From a bacterium (lineage in GTDB: Bacteria > Chloroflexota > Dormibacteria > Aeolococcales > Aeolococcaceae), in contig JAJZLL010000057.1 of assembly GCA_021803465.1 (NCBI GenBank), positions 1 through 57,828 on the forward strand: DNA of 57,828 nucleotides, read 5' to 3'. Both the position numbers and the translations under genes were made by a program. This document shows positions 7,293 to 16,120 of the stretch, piece by piece (position 1 is the stretch's first letter; the number at the start of each line of letters is the position of its first letter). The notes beneath the pieces were generated by a model. The model was given only the letters and a program-made list of their open reading frames with translations, was not told the DNA's origin and made no database searches.

Positions 7293-8779
7293 CGTGAGAT
7301 CTCCACATAGGGAAGAAGACCGTGGAGTCCGCCCTCACGTCCAAAGCCGGATTCCTTGTAGCCGCCAAAGGGAGCTGTGGGATCGAACCGGTTGTAGGTG
7401 TTGGCCCAGATGACGCCGGCACGAAGGTGGTTCGACATCCAGAGAATGCGGGAGCCCTTGTCTGTCCAGATGCCAGCAGAAAGTCCATAGGGCGTATTGT
7501 TTGCCTTCTCAACCGCCTCCTCCGGAGTGCGGAAGGTAAGGACGGAAAGTACTGGTCCAAAGATCTCCTCGCGAACCACCCTGCTCGACTGCGCGACACC
7601 GCTCAGCACAGTGGGGGGGAACCAGAACCCCTTGTCAGGAAGCGTGCAGGGCGTCTGGAACAGGTCAGCCCCCTCAGCGACACCTGACAAGACAAGCTCC
7701 TCAATCTTCTCCAGCTGCATCTTCGAGTTGATGGCACCAACATCTGTGTTCTTGTCAAGGGGATTCCCCACCCGGAGTGTCATCATGCGGCTCCGGAGCT
7801 TTTCTAGGAGGATCCCAGCTACTGACTCCTCAACAAGGAGTCTGCTTCCTGCACAGCATACATGTCCTTGGTTGAAGTAGATGCCATTGATGATGCCCTC
7901 AACAGCCTGGTCAAGGGGAGCATCATCAAAGACGATGTTTGCAGCTTTGCCCCCAAGCTCGAGCGAGAGGTGTGTTCCCCGTCCTGCAAGACTCTTCTGG
8001 ATGATTTTCCCCACTTCTGTCGAGCCAGTGAAGGCTATCTTCGCCACCTGGGGATGCTCCACGAGCGCCTGTCCTGTCTGTCCTGCACCAGTGACGATGT
8101 TCACAACTCCCGGAGGAAGGTCAGCCTGCTGGCAGATGTCCGCGAAGAACAGTGCAGTGAGAGGTGTTGTCTCGGCGGGTTTCAGGACAACGGTGTTTCC
8201 TGTGGCAAGTGCTGGCGCAATCTTCCAGGCGAGCATGAGCAGGGGGAAGTTCCAGGGAATGATCTGCCCGCACACACCGAGCGGGCGGAGTGTTGCTCCG
8301 GGAAATGCCCATTCGAGCTTGTCAGCCCAACCAGCGTAATAGAAGAAATGGGCTGCCACAAGAGGAAGATCCACATCACGTGACTCCTTGATGGGCTTGC
8401 CACCATCCATGGTTTCAAGGACAGCGAGCTCCCGTGAGCGCTCCTGGATGATCCGCGCAATGCGGAACAGATACCGTGCACGCTCGCCTGGTGTGAGGCC
8501 GGACCATGCAGGGAATGCTGCAGCTGCAGCTGTCACAGCCCGGTCAACATCGGCACTGTCACCAAGCGCCACCTGGGCAAGGACTTCCTCCGTGCTCGGG
8601 TTTATCGTGGGAAAGTAGCTGCCACTGTGCGGAGGTGTGAACTCCCCATTGATGAAGCAGTCGTACCGCTCAGCAAGCGAGACAATGCTTGTGCTCTCTG
8701 GTGCTGGCGCATAGCCGAACACTTCGAACGGCGCTTCCTGGTGGGTTGATTCGGGTGTTGGGAGCTTGTGCGATGGCAT
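7289..8779 (-). CDS. Aldehyde dehydrogenase (NAD-dependent), full length
   Basis: A 496-residue ALDH that oxidises an aldehyde to the acid. It shows the cofactor region IIPWNFPLLMLAWK, AFTGSTEVGK, the general-base motif LELGGK and the nucleophile region FNQGHVCCAGSR, with EEIFGPVL and the C-terminal FGGYKESGFGREGG. The gene begins 4 nt after the stop of deoC. Deoxyribose-phosphate aldolase releases acetaldehyde, so acetaldehyde is a plausible substrate. The start ATG at 8777-8779 was chosen because a start further upstream would run into the end of deoC. Confidence 0.9.
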   Translation of the reverse strand: MPSHKLPTPESTHQEAPFEVFGYAPAPESTSIVSLAERYDCFINGEFTPPHSGSYFPTINPSTEEVLAQVALGDSADVDRAVTAAAAAFPAWSGLTPGERARYLFRIARIIQERSRELAVLETMDGGKPIKESRDVDLPLVAAHFFYYAGWADKLEWAFPGATLRPLGVCGQIIPWNFPLLMLAWKIAPALATGNTVVLKPAETTPLTALFFADICQQADLPPGVVNIVTGAGQTGQALVEHPQVAKIAFTGSTEVGKIIQKSLAGRGTHLSLELGGKAANIVFDDAPLDQAVEGIINGIYFNQGHVCCAGSRLLVEESVAGILLEKLRSRMMTLRVGNPLDKNTDVGAINSKMQLEKIEELVLSGVAEGADLFQTPCTLPDKGFWFPPTVLSGVAQSSRVVREEIFGPVLSVLTFRTPEEAVEKANNTPYGLSAGIWTDKGSRILWMSNHLRAGVIWANTYNRFDPTAPFGGYKESGFGREGGLHGLLPYVEISR

Positions 8780-8783
8780 GGTG

Positions 8784-9704
8784 TCAGGCCTCTGAGAAGT
8801 ATTCCGCTGCAAAATATGATCCTGTGCGTTCCTTCTCGATCTGCATCAGGACATCGTTGAGGAGGGAGGAGGCTCCGAGCCGGAACATGGCTGGTGTCAG
8901 CCACTCCGAACCAAGCGTCTCGTTGAGCAGCACAAGATACTGTATTGCCTGCTTCGCTGTCTTGATTCCTCCAGCGGGCTTCATCCCTGCCCTTATGCCC
9001 GTTTTCCATGCATAGTCGCGGATCGCCTCAAGCATGACAAGTGTGATGGGGAGCGTTGCGGCCTGAGTGAGCTTGCCGGTGGAAGTCTTGATGAAGTCGG
9101 CTCCTGCCGCAAGTGCTATGAGACTCGCCTTCCGGATGTTGTCATATGAACCGAGCTCGGCAGTCTCAAGTATGACCTTGAGATGTGCACTCCCGCAGGC
9201 TTCCTTCACCTGGACGATTTCCTCATAGACCTCATCGAGTCTGCCACTGAGGAATGCGCCACGGTCAATGACCATGTCGATCTCGTCCGCACCAGCGCGC
9301 TGGGCCTCCTCGACTTCCCGGATCTTGATGTCCCGGAAGGACTGCCCTGAAGGAAAGGATGTTGCGACAGATGCGACATGGACACCACTTCCCTTGAGAA
9401 CCTCCTTCGCATGGGAAACCATGCTCGGGTACACGCAGACTGCTGCCACAGACGGGATTGCTGGATCGTTCGGAGCTGGATGCATTGCCTTGAGGCAGAT
9501 GGAGTGCACCTTCCCAGGCGTGTCGGCACCTTCAAGTGTGGTGAGGTCCATGCACCGGATCGCAAGGTCTAGCGCAAAGAGCTTGGACTCTTTCTTGATT
9601 GAACGCTTCGCAAGTGCAGCTGCCCTCTCTTCCGCAGCAACAGTGTCAATGCGGGCTGGAAGGGCAACCAGCACATCAGAGAGGGGAAGAGTTGTTGTTA
9701 CCAT
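8784..9704 (-). CDS. deoC: Deoxyribose-phosphate aldolase
   Basis: A 306-residue class I aldolase that cleaves 2-deoxyribose-5-phosphate to glyceraldehyde-3-phosphate and acetaldehyde. Recognisable features are VAAVCVYPSMV, VATSFPSGQ, GADEIDMVID, and the Schiff-base lysine in DFIKTSTGK, then AGMKPAGGIKT. The protein is longer than the approximately 220-260-residue short form and matches the long form with an N-terminal helical extension. It heads the minus-strand deoC-aldA-aldB set and is divergent from the patatin gene. The operon is suited to using deoxyribose from DNA as a carbon source. Confidence 0.93.
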   Translation of the reverse strand: MVTTTLPLSDVLVALPARIDTVAAEERAAALAKRSIKKESKLFALDLAIRCMDLTTLEGADTPGKVHSICLKAMHPAPNDPAIPSVAAVCVYPSMVSHAKEVLKGSGVHVASVATSFPSGQSFRDIKIREVEEAQRAGADEIDMVIDRGAFLSGRLDEVYEEIVQVKEACGSAHLKVILETAELGSYDNIRKASLIALAAGADFIKTSTGKLTQAATLPITLVMLEAIRDYAWKTGIRAGMKPAGGIKTAKQAIQYLVLLNETLGSEWLTPAMFRLGASSLLNDVLMQIEKERTGSYFAAEYFSEA

Positions 9705-9902
9705 GCGTGCATTATGACGATTTCACTGGGGCATTGTGTGCTTCCTTATTGTCTGGGACCAGCATCCCAACCAGGAAGGGGAGACAGGGCCGGCAGGGCA
9801 GAGTGGTCTTGCCCACCAAATGCAGCCAGGAGTAGTGTTACACCATAGTTGTCATTGAGCATCTGTGGTGACATGGTGCCACCACAGCAGTGGAGCAGGT
9901 GC

Positions 9903-10922
9903 ATGCAGGTACTACCAGCACAGGGTTCTCCAAAGAGGGTGAACCTCACGCTGCAGGGCGGGGGAGTTCTCGGTATAGCCGAGGTTGGTGCTGTCTGCGC
10001 ACTGCGTGATGCGGGATATTCATTCGCGAGCGTTACAGGCACATCAGTTGGCGCCATTGTCGCAGCGTTTGTGGCAAGTGGCGTTGACAACGCGACGCTC
10101 AAGGAGCTTGTGTCGACACTGCCGTATCCGAAAGTCATGGATCCAAACTCGTGGCTTGCACGGATACCCATTGCTGGCCGTGTGCTCTCTTGGTTCTGGT
10201 ACGGCGGAAGTTACAAGGGGGACTTCCTTGAGAACTGGATCGACGAGAAGCTCCAGGAGCATGCTGGAGTCCACACATTCGGAGATCTTGCAGCCAAGAT
10301 CGAGAAGGGAGAGGCGAGTCCTCTTGCAATGGTCACCTTTGATGCGGACCGTCAGCTGGAGACAGTGCTCCCCAGGGACTACAGCCAGTTCCATCTCGAT
10401 CCGTCACAGCAGACAATTGCGAGCGCTGTAAGGGCTTCGACCTCCATCCTTACCTTCTTCCAGCCTGCCGTCATCTCGGATCCTGTTTCCGGGGACCATT
10501 CGGCCTGCTATGACGGTGGTCTCGTCAACAACTATCCGTGGGATGTGGCCAAGCGAGCAGATCCCACTGCACGGACCATTGGCATCCGTCTCGAGTCGCC
10601 TTCCCGGTATCTTCCGCTGGAACTCAAAGGATTCGCAGCAGGAGTGAAGCAGCTCCTCGCAGTCATCACTGGCATAGGCAAGGCGCGCGAGAACCGCCTC
10701 ATGGAGGATCCGGAAGTTGTCGCGAATACGATATCCCCTCCGACCTTCGGAATATCCGAGCAGGACTTCAAAATCTCGCCCGCACAGTGCGAGAAGCTCT
10801 ACACCGAGGGATACCAGACTGCAAAAGAGTGGATCGCACGGGATCTTTCAGCCACGAAGCGTGGCGTGCGCACTGCTGGAGAGCAGCTGCCACAACTGCC
10901 TAAGGCAGCGGGTCTCGAGTAG
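9903..10922 (+). CDS. Patatin-like phospholipase
   Basis: A 339-residue serine lipid acyl hydrolase. It carries the oxyanion-hole glycine run LQGGGVLG near residue 18, the nucleophile elbow GTSVG, and the Asp of the catalytic dyad in CYDGGLVNNYP. There is no signal peptide, so it acts in the cytosol or at the inner face of the membrane. The ATG at 9903 is chosen because GGAG (9892-9895) lies 7 nt ahead; earlier ATG/TTG codons in frame lack a site. Substrate preference cannot be read from sequence. Confidence 0.85.
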   Translation: MQVLPAQGSPKRVNLTLQGGGVLGIAEVGAVCALRDAGYSFASVTGTSVGAIVAAFVASGVDNATLKELVSTLPYPKVMDPNSWLARIPIAGRVLSWFWYGGSYKGDFLENWIDEKLQEHAGVHTFGDLAAKIEKGEASPLAMVTFDADRQLETVLPRDYSQFHLDPSQQTIASAVRASTSILTFFQPAVISDPVSGDHSACYDGGLVNNYPWDVAKRADPTARTIGIRLESPSRYLPLELKGFAAGVKQLLAVITGIGKARENRLMEDPEVVANTISPPTFGISEQDFKISPAQCEKLYTEGYQTAKEWIARDLSATKRGVRTAGEQLPQLPKAAGLE

Positions 10923-10994
10923 GTCCTCTCCGGCAGGGTGCAGACCTTGTGGCACAATAATGCAGAGGTGCGCTGCAGTGCAGCTCCTCCCCAT

Positions 10995-11069
10995 GCCCAA
11001 GTAGCTCAGTGGTAGAGCAACGCCTTGGTAAGGCGTAGGTCGTGAGTTCAATCCTCACCTTGGGCTCCA
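10995..11069 (+). tRNA. tRNA-Thr (anticodon GGU)
   Basis: A complete cloverleaf: acceptor GCCCAAG pairs with CTTGGGC (11059-11065), D-arm AGCTCAGTGGTAGAGC, anticodon stem ACGCC/GGCGT with loop TTGGTAA, and T-loop GTTCAATCC. CCA is encoded (11067-11069), unlike the other two tRNAs in the window. Confidence 0.95.
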
Positions 11070-11143
11070 GGATGTGGAATGCGAGTGGCCAGGATGTGAA
11101 AGGGACTCACGCGGCTGCTCCTTCATGGACTGCTGTGGGGGGG

Positions 11144-11629
11144 CTACAGTCCAGCATTGAGACAGGTCTCTAGGAGCGAATAGGCACTGTTCTGGTTGAC
11201 GTGGGTGAAATGGCCAACATGACGGGAATACGGAGGAGCGTTCGGGGGCTGGTACAGGTTGCCAGCACTCGTGTCGACGTATGCCACCCATTGGATAGTG
11301 TAGGAAAGAGTCGCGGAGCTGCTGCTGCCAGAGTCAAAAGCGCATCGTGCGACTGCCTCCTGCTGTGACCGCGGTGAAAGTGAGATGGTCTTGTACCAGT
11401 AGCGTGAAGTGCATGCGTTTGCAGGACTCACATTGTGGCAGTTCTGGAGCGTGAAGGAAACCCAGACATAGTGCTGAGTTGCATTCGAGAAGGTGACACC
11501 CTGGGAGCTTGCGGTGGCAGCGACATCTGCAGATTCGGTGCGGGAGGTTGAGGTGCCATGCGGCGCAAGGCCACACCCTGCAAGAATCACGCCAAGAGCA
11601 AGAGGTGCGAGCAGCCGGAACATTCTCAT
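11144..11629 (-). CDS. Hypothetical lipoprotein
   Basis: A 161-residue exported protein with a clear type II signal peptide (hydrophobic stretch LLAPLALGVILAGC). The mature part has four further cysteines (in NCHNVS, NACTS, ARCAF and ETCLN) that could form disulfides, and a Ser-rich, beta-strand-like core with aromatic pairs (HYVWVSF, YWYKTISL). I do not recognise a family. It lies between tRNA-Thr and an acidic hypothetical protein; the function is unknown. Confidence 0.65.
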   Translation of the reverse strand: MRMFRLLAPLALGVILAGCGLAPHGTSTSRTESADVAATASSQGVTFSNATQHYVWVSFTLQNCHNVSPANACTSRYWYKTISLSPRSQQEAVARCAFDSGSSSSATLSYTIQWVAYVDTSAGNLYQPPNAPPYSRHVGHFTHVNQNSAYSLLETCLNAGL

Positions 11630-11666
11630 CCTGTCAAGGAATTATGGGGTTTGCTGCGGACTGGTC

Positions 11667-12035
11667 CTAGCGGTCGACGAACTCGATCGTGTCAGGAAAG
11701 CTCCTACGGACCTCCTGAAAGAAGGCATCAGTGGTTGAGATGCCAAGGGAGTCCTTGTGGGCAATGAGCGCATCGATGGCAGCATCGAGCTTCGCACCAT
11801 ACTCGATTCGGACCTCGGACTCGTGGGGCCGTTCCGTTGACGTATGGTCATTGGTGTCGGTGAGGACAACGGTCATGGCCTCGTCTCCAAGGTGCATGTG
11901 CGCCCGGATCACGCACGTGGCATTCGTGTACGAGAACACCTCGGACTCTTCCTGGGTCCATCCAGCATCCTGGAACCGCTTGACGGCATCATTGAACTTC
12001 GACTCGAAATCGGCTACGTGGTAGATCTCTTCCAT
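11667..12035 (-). CDS. Small acidic hypothetical protein
   Basis: A 122-residue cytosolic protein, Glu/Asp-rich, starting MEEIYHVADF. The pattern suggests an alpha/beta fold: a helix with FNDAVKRFQDAGW, strands with ATCVIRAHMH and AMTVVLTDTND, then long helices. No family is recognised. The ATG at 12033-12035 follows GAGGTG and is preferred to a start 60 nt upstream. It is divergent from rpmG. Confidence 0.55.
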   Translation of the reverse strand: MEEIYHVADFESKFNDAVKRFQDAGWTQEESEVFSYTNATCVIRAHMHLGDEAMTVVLTDTNDHTSTERPHESEVRIEYGAKLDAAIDALIAHKDSLGISTTDAFFQEVRRSFPDTIEFVDR

Positions 12036-12044
12036 GCTGCACCT

Positions 12045-12159
12045 CGGGTTTGCTAGACGAATCCGGGAAGAGCGTAACACACTCCGGATTGACATTCACA
12101 ATGATATGGGACAGGTGGGTCACTCTGCGGCGTCACAGGGGGAACCGGGTTTGCTAGAC
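12045..12159. repeat. Two copies of CGGGTTTGCTAGAC between the acidic gene and rpmG
   Basis: The 14-bp sequence CGGGTTTGCTAGAC occurs at 12045-12058 and again at 12146-12159, in direct orientation 101 bp apart. TTTGCTAGACT reads like an extended -10 element (TG-N-TAGACT), and the second copy would suit the rpmG/tRNA-Trp transcript. The first copy lies just upstream of the divergent gene's ribosome-binding site. Confidence 0.4.
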
Positions 12160-12227
12160 TTGTTCGTACAGCTGATTCCGCATCAGACATCGAGTGCTGG
12201 ACAGCGATCTGTTCTAAGAGGTGAATC

Positions 12228-12395
12228 GTGGCTTCTTCGAAGGCGAAAAGTTCAATCATCACATTGCAGTGCTCAGTGTGCAAAGAGCGCAACTACACCA
12301 CTGTGAAAAACAAGCGCAACGACCCGGACCGCATGGAGCTCCAGAAGTACTGCTCGCGGTGCCGCAGTCACACTGCACATCGTGAGACGAAGTAG
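12228..12395 (+). CDS. rpmG: 50S ribosomal protein L33
   Basis: A 55-residue large-subunit protein: [30 protein letters not shown] and [13 protein letters not shown]. It is the zinc-binding form, with Cys pairs C15/C18 and C42/C45. It starts with GTG at 12228-12230 behind AGAGGTG (12218-12224). It stands immediately before tRNA-Trp, secE and nusG, the usual neighbourhood in many phyla. Confidence 0.93.
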   Translation: MASSKAKSSIITLQCSVCKERNYTTVKNKRNDPDRMELQKYCSRCRSHTAHRETK

Positions 12396-12454
12396 GAGTC
12401 CAATTCGGGTCTCCCAACGTATCTTAAAGGCACAATGAACGATGATGGCAACAC

Positions 12455-12527
12455 AGGGGCGTAGCTCAGTTGGTAGAGCATCGGTCTCCAAAACCGAGGG
12501 TCGCGCGTTCGAGTCGTGCCGCCCCTG
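12455..12527 (+). tRNA. tRNA-Trp (anticodon CCA)
   Basis: Acceptor AGGGGCG pairs with CGCCCCT (12520-12526). D-arm AGCTCAGTTGGTAGAGC, anticodon stem TCGGT/ACCGA with loop CTCCAAA, T-loop GTTCGAGTC. The 3' CCA is not encoded. It lies between rpmG and secE. Confidence 0.95.
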
Positions 12528-12569
12528 CTCGATGCTGATGCTGTTCTGCGCTGAAGGGGATATGCGGTA

Positions 12570-12929
12570 ATGTCGAGAACTTCCCGCGCACTCAACAAGC
12601 AGAACCGGGAGCAGATGGCAGCCCAGTTTGTCCAGTCGGGCCTCATCAAGGGAATCATTGACGAGACACGCAAGGTGGTCTGGCCATCGATGGATGAGCT
12701 CATGCGACTCACCGGAGTGGTTGTCGTAACAGTTATACTTTTTACGGTAGTCATTGGAGGTGTCGATGAGATTCTGACAAATCTCGTCAAACCCATTTAC
12801 ACCTCAGTGAAGACGACACAGACATCGGCAACGCCCACACCGAATGTGGGAGTGACCCAAACACCGGTTCCAACTGTCGTCCCGACTACGACAGCGGCTC
12901 CGGCTGCAACTCCAACTGCGAAGCCATAG
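12570..12929 (+). CDS. secE: Preprotein translocase subunit SecE with an extended Thr/Pro tail
   Basis: A 119-residue single-span membrane protein of the SecYEG channel. The family core is clear: an amphipathic helix GIIDETRKVVWPSMDEL, then one membrane span from TGVVVVTVILF to about residue 70. After the span it carries about 40 residues rich in Thr, Pro and Ala (TPTPNVGVTQTPVP and similar), which bacterial SecE proteins normally lack. In the usual topology that tail would lie outside the membrane. It is followed by nusG, rplK and rplA as in most bacteria. Confidence 0.93.
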   Translation: MSRTSRALNKQNREQMAAQFVQSGLIKGIIDETRKVVWPSMDELMRLTGVVVVTVILFTVVIGGVDEILTNLVKPIYTSVKTTQTSATPTPNVGVTQTPVPTVVPTTTAAPAATPTAKP

Positions 12930-12983
12930 CTAGCGTACATCGGGAATCCACACGAGGACTAAGGAAGACACAGGTAACGAAGG

Positions 12984-13535
12984 ATGGACAGCACACATAC
13001 TGACAGCGAACCGCATTGGTACGTCATCAACGCCTACTCCGGAAGTGAGGAGAAGGTGCGCACCAATCTCATCAAGCGGATCGAGTCGATGGACATGCAC
13101 GACAGGATCTTTGACGTTCTCGTGCCGGTTGAAGACGTTATCGAGATCAAGGATGGACAGAGGCGCAAGGTGCCCCGGAAAGTGTTTCCCGGATACATCC
13201 TTGTGCGGATGATTATGTCCGACGAGGCGTGGTCCGTTGTGCGCAACACTCCAGGTGTCACCTCGTTTGTTGGGACAGGCAACACCCCCATTCCGCTCCA
13301 GGAACATGAAGTAAAGGGCATACAGAAGCAGCTCAAGGAAGAAGTGCCGAGCAAAGTGTCAGTGGAGTACGAGGTCGGGGAGAACGTCCATGTCATTGAC
13401 GGTCCCTTCACGGACTTCAACGGAAAGGTTGTTGAGATCAATATGGAAAAGGGCAAGCTCAAGGTTCTCGTGAACATGTTCGGCCGGGAAACCCCAGTCG
13501 AGCTTGATCTTCTCCAGGTAGAGCGGATTCACTAG
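12984..13535 (+). CDS. nusG: Transcription termination/antitermination protein NusG
   Basis: A 183-residue RNA polymerase-binding factor. It has the NGN domain (WYVINAYSGSEEKV; PGYILVRM; VRNTPGVTSFVG) and a C-terminal KOW domain (EVGENVHVIDGPFTDFNG, VEINMEKGKLKV, RETPVELDL). Length is normal for the family. It is co-directional with secE and rplK. Confidence 0.97.
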   Translation: MDSTHTDSEPHWYVINAYSGSEEKVRTNLIKRIESMDMHDRIFDVLVPVEDVIEIKDGQRRKVPRKVFPGYILVRMIMSDEAWSVVRNTPGVTSFVGTGNTPIPLQEHEVKGIQKQLKEEVPSKVSVEYEVGENVHVIDGPFTDFNGKVVEINMEKGKLKVLVNMFGRETPVELDLLQVERIH

Positions 13536-13556
13536 GTTCGGAAGGGGACAAGGCAC

Positions 13557-13985
13557 ATGGGAAAGAAGAAGGTCAAGACAGTCGTACGGCTTCAGATCCA
13601 GGCGGGCAAGGCCACACCAGCACCTCCAGTTGGCACAGCGCTCGGCCCGCATGGCATCGACATCATGGGCTTCTGCCGCGCCTACAATGAGCAGACGGGA
13701 TCCCGTGCAGGAGTTGTGCCGGCAGAGATCACCATCTTCGAGGATCGTTCGTTCACATTCATCCTCAAGACTCCCCCTGCGGCAGAGCTGCTCAAGAAGG
13801 CTGCTGGCGTGGAACGGGGATCTGCCACTCCCAACAGGACAAAGGTTGCCTCCATCACGCAGAAGCAGCTGCGCGAAATTGCGGAAATCAAGATGCCAGA
13901 TCTCAATGCCACTTCACTTGACCAGGCAATGAAGGTCATAGCAGGGACAGCCCGTTCGATGGGAATCACCGTTTCAGAAAACTGA
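13557..13985 (+). CDS. rplK: 50S ribosomal protein L11
   Basis: A 142-residue protein of the GTPase-associated centre. Conserved stretches: [33 protein letters not shown], the proline-rich linker region [17 protein letters not shown], and a C-terminal rRNA-binding domain ending [11 protein letters not shown]. It lies between nusG and rplA. Confidence 0.97.
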   Translation: MGKKKVKTVVRLQIQAGKATPAPPVGTALGPHGIDIMGFCRAYNEQTGSRAGVVPAEITIFEDRSFTFILKTPPAAELLKKAAGVERGSATPNRTKVASITQKQLREIAEIKMPDLNATSLDQAMKVIAGTARSMGITVSEN

Positions 13986-14056
13986 CAGGACAGACACATC
14001 AGCAACACAGTGGGAGAGAGAGCTCCTCTCGTCTGAACCACAGGAGGACGTGCACA

Positions 14057-14767
14057 ATGGCACACCGGTACGGAAAGCGCTACCAGCAGGCTGCAGAAGG
14101 CATTGAGCGGGACAGACTCTACGAACCCGCTGCGGGAGTGACCCTCGTCAAGAGCGCCTCTCCATCGACCTTCGATGCGACAGTTGAGGCCCATGTGCGG
14201 CTCGGGATCGATCCTCGCCATGCTGACCAGATGGTGAGGAGTGCCGTTGTGCTTCCCCATGGAACGGGAAAGGTCCGGAGGATTGCGGTCTTCGCCACAG
14301 GCGAGAAAGCGCACGAGGCGAGCGAGGCTGGTGCTGACATTGTTGGCGGAGAAGATCTTGCGAAGAAAGTCCAGGAAGGGTTCATGGAATTTGACGTTGT
14401 TCTTGCCACGCCAGATGTCATGGGCACAGTGGGGCGTCTCGGCAAGATCCTCGGTCCACGTGGCATGATGCCGAACCCGAAGACAGGAACTGTCACCTTT
14501 GACATTGCAAAGGCGATCAAGGATGTCAAGGGCGGCCGGGTCGAGTTTCGTGCAGACCGGTATGGCATTGTTCATGCGCCAATTGGCCGCGTTTCGTTTG
14601 AAGAGGGGATGTTGAGGGAAAACCTTTCATCATTGATGGAAGCAATCGTGCGGGCAAAGCCACAGGCAGCGAAGGGTACCTACGTGAAGACAGTAACGCT
14701 GTCTGCCACGATGGGACCAGGTGTCCATCTTGATCCTGTCCAGTCGTCCCGCCTCGCAACCGCATAA
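14057..14767 (+). CDS. rplA: 50S ribosomal protein L1
   Basis: A 236-residue L1-stalk protein. Motifs include [56 protein letters not shown] and [18 protein letters not shown]. The ribosome-binding site AGGAGG (14042-14047) is strong. In most bacteria rplJ-rplL and rpoB follow; here a pilus-type ATPase gene begins 26 bp downstream instead. Confidence 0.97.
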   Translation: MAHRYGKRYQQAAEGIERDRLYEPAAGVTLVKSASPSTFDATVEAHVRLGIDPRHADQMVRSAVVLPHGTGKVRRIAVFATGEKAHEASEAGADIVGGEDLAKKVQEGFMEFDVVLATPDVMGTVGRLGKILGPRGMMPNPKTGTVTFDIAKAIKDVKGGRVEFRADRYGIVHAPIGRVSFEEGMLRENLSSLMEAIVRAKPQAAKGTYVKTVTLSATMGPGVHLDPVQSSRLATA

Positions 14768-14793
14768 ACACGGAGTATCCCGAAAAACCCACC

Positions 14794-16047
14794 ATGATCC
14801 GACTCCTCATTGTCGATGATGTAGAAAGCACACGCGAGCATCTGAGGAAGCTCCTCGGCTTCGAGACAGACATCGAGGTCTGTGGGACTGCTGACAACGG
14901 GCAGGCAGCTGTGGATGCTGCGCAGAAGCTCAATCCCGATGTTGTGCTCATGGACATCAACATGCCAGTCATGGATGGTATCCAGGCAACAGAGAAGCTT
15001 GCCCAGATCCTTCCTGCGACACCAGTAATCATCATGTCCGTGCAAGGCGAGCGCGACTATCTGCGACGTGCCATGCAGGCGGGCGCAAGGGAGTTCCTCA
15101 TCAAGCCGTTCAGCTATGACGAGCTTGTTGCTGCTGTGAGGAGAGTGCATCAGCTGGAACAGAAGAAGACGGGCCTGGTCCGCGAATCGGATCTGGGGGG
15201 GGCAGAAGGGTCTGTCCGTAAGGAACGGAACAGGGGAAGGGTCATAGTCGCTGCAGGTGGCAAGGGAGGAGTGGGGACGAGCCTTGTCTCCATGAACCTT
15301 GCAAGTGGACTCAGGAGGATGACTGGAGAGTCCGTCATCCTCGTAGATCTGGACCTCCAGTTTGGCGACATTGGCATCATGCTCAACAGCGACCACTCAA
15401 GGACCTTTGTCGACCTGCTCAACCAGAATGAGCAGGGCAAGCTTCTCGATGATGATGTGCTTGATGAGATTCTTCTTGAGGGTCCTGAAGGCATACGGCT
15501 TCTCCTTTCACCACCCACACCAGAGCTTGCGGATCTTGTGCAGATCGACCATCTTCGGTCACTGCTTGCACGTCTCAAGGAGCGGTTTGACTACGTGATA
15601 TTCGATACTGCATGCCACCTTGGGGAGCTTTCACTGGAGGTGGTTGAGGCAGCAGACCATATTGTCCTTGTCACATCTGCATCCATTCCCTCGCTCAAGG
15701 ACACGAAGCTCATGCTCAATGTTCTCGGGTCACTCAATGTTCCTGATTCCTCGATTGTGCTTGTGCTCAACCACACGGACTCAACAACAGGAATTACGAG
15801 GGAACTGACTGAGAAGAATCTCCAGTTCACGGTGGCAGCAGACATACCGTACGAGCCCCGTGCGATCGGAGAATCAATACTCAAGGCAACGCCAGTGGTG
15901 CTGTCGCAGGAGGACACGGACATCAGCCGCGCCTACATGAGGCTTGTGGAATATGTGCTCCCTGCGGATCTTCGTTCTGTAGTTGCTGCTCCTGCAGGAA
16001 ACGCGCAGCAGGACAAGAAGAAACAGCGCAAGCTGTTTGGAAAGTAA
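14794..16047 (+). CDS. cpaE: Receiver-MinD fusion, CpaE/TadZ paralogue 1
   Basis: A 417-residue pilus-localisation protein of the CpaE/TadZ type. Residues 1-120 are an intact receiver domain (D8/D9, phospho-acceptor D54, S82, K104). Residues about 145-385 are a MinD/ParA-like ATPase: deviant Walker A GGKGGVGTS (155-163), switch VDLDLQFGD and Walker B YVIFDTA. Signature lysine K157 is present, but the P-loop lysine is replaced by T162. The C-terminus is a basic tail ending QRKLFGK. It follows rplA by 26 bp with no visible terminator, so it may be co-transcribed with the ribosomal operon. It converges on paralogue 2. Confidence 0.85.
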   Translation: MIRLLIVDDVESTREHLRKLLGFETDIEVCGTADNGQAAVDAAQKLNPDVVLMDINMPVMDGIQATEKLAQILPATPVIIMSVQGERDYLRRAMQAGAREFLIKPFSYDELVAAVRRVHQLEQKKTGLVRESDLGGAEGSVRKERNRGRVIVAAGGKGGVGTSLVSMNLASGLRRMTGESVILVDLDLQFGDIGIMLNSDHSRTFVDLLNQNEQGKLLDDDVLDEILLEGPEGIRLLLSPPTPELADLVQIDHLRSLLARLKERFDYVIFDTACHLGELSLEVVEAADHIVLVTSASIPSLKDTKLMLNVLGSLNVPDSSIVLVLNHTDSTTGITRELTEKNLQFTVAADIPYEPRAIGESILKATPVVLSQEDTDISRAYMRLVEYVLPADLRSVVAAPAGNAQQDKKKQRKLFGK

Positions 16048-16120
16048 GCAGTACTCAGTCCACTGACAGGAGTGGTAAGTCTGCCTTGTACCAGCAGGCA
16101 AGTGAACAGTCTCCAGTCTG

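Noticed and set aside
7289-8812. An upstream extension of aldA beginning near 8812.
   Set aside because: It overlaps the end of deoC and has no homologous residues; ATG 8779 fits the operon spacing.
14012-14030. A hairpin (GAGAG/CTCTC) before rplA as an L1 autoregulatory site.
   Set aside because: Only five pairs in a purine-rich stretch, without the conserved L1-binding geometry.
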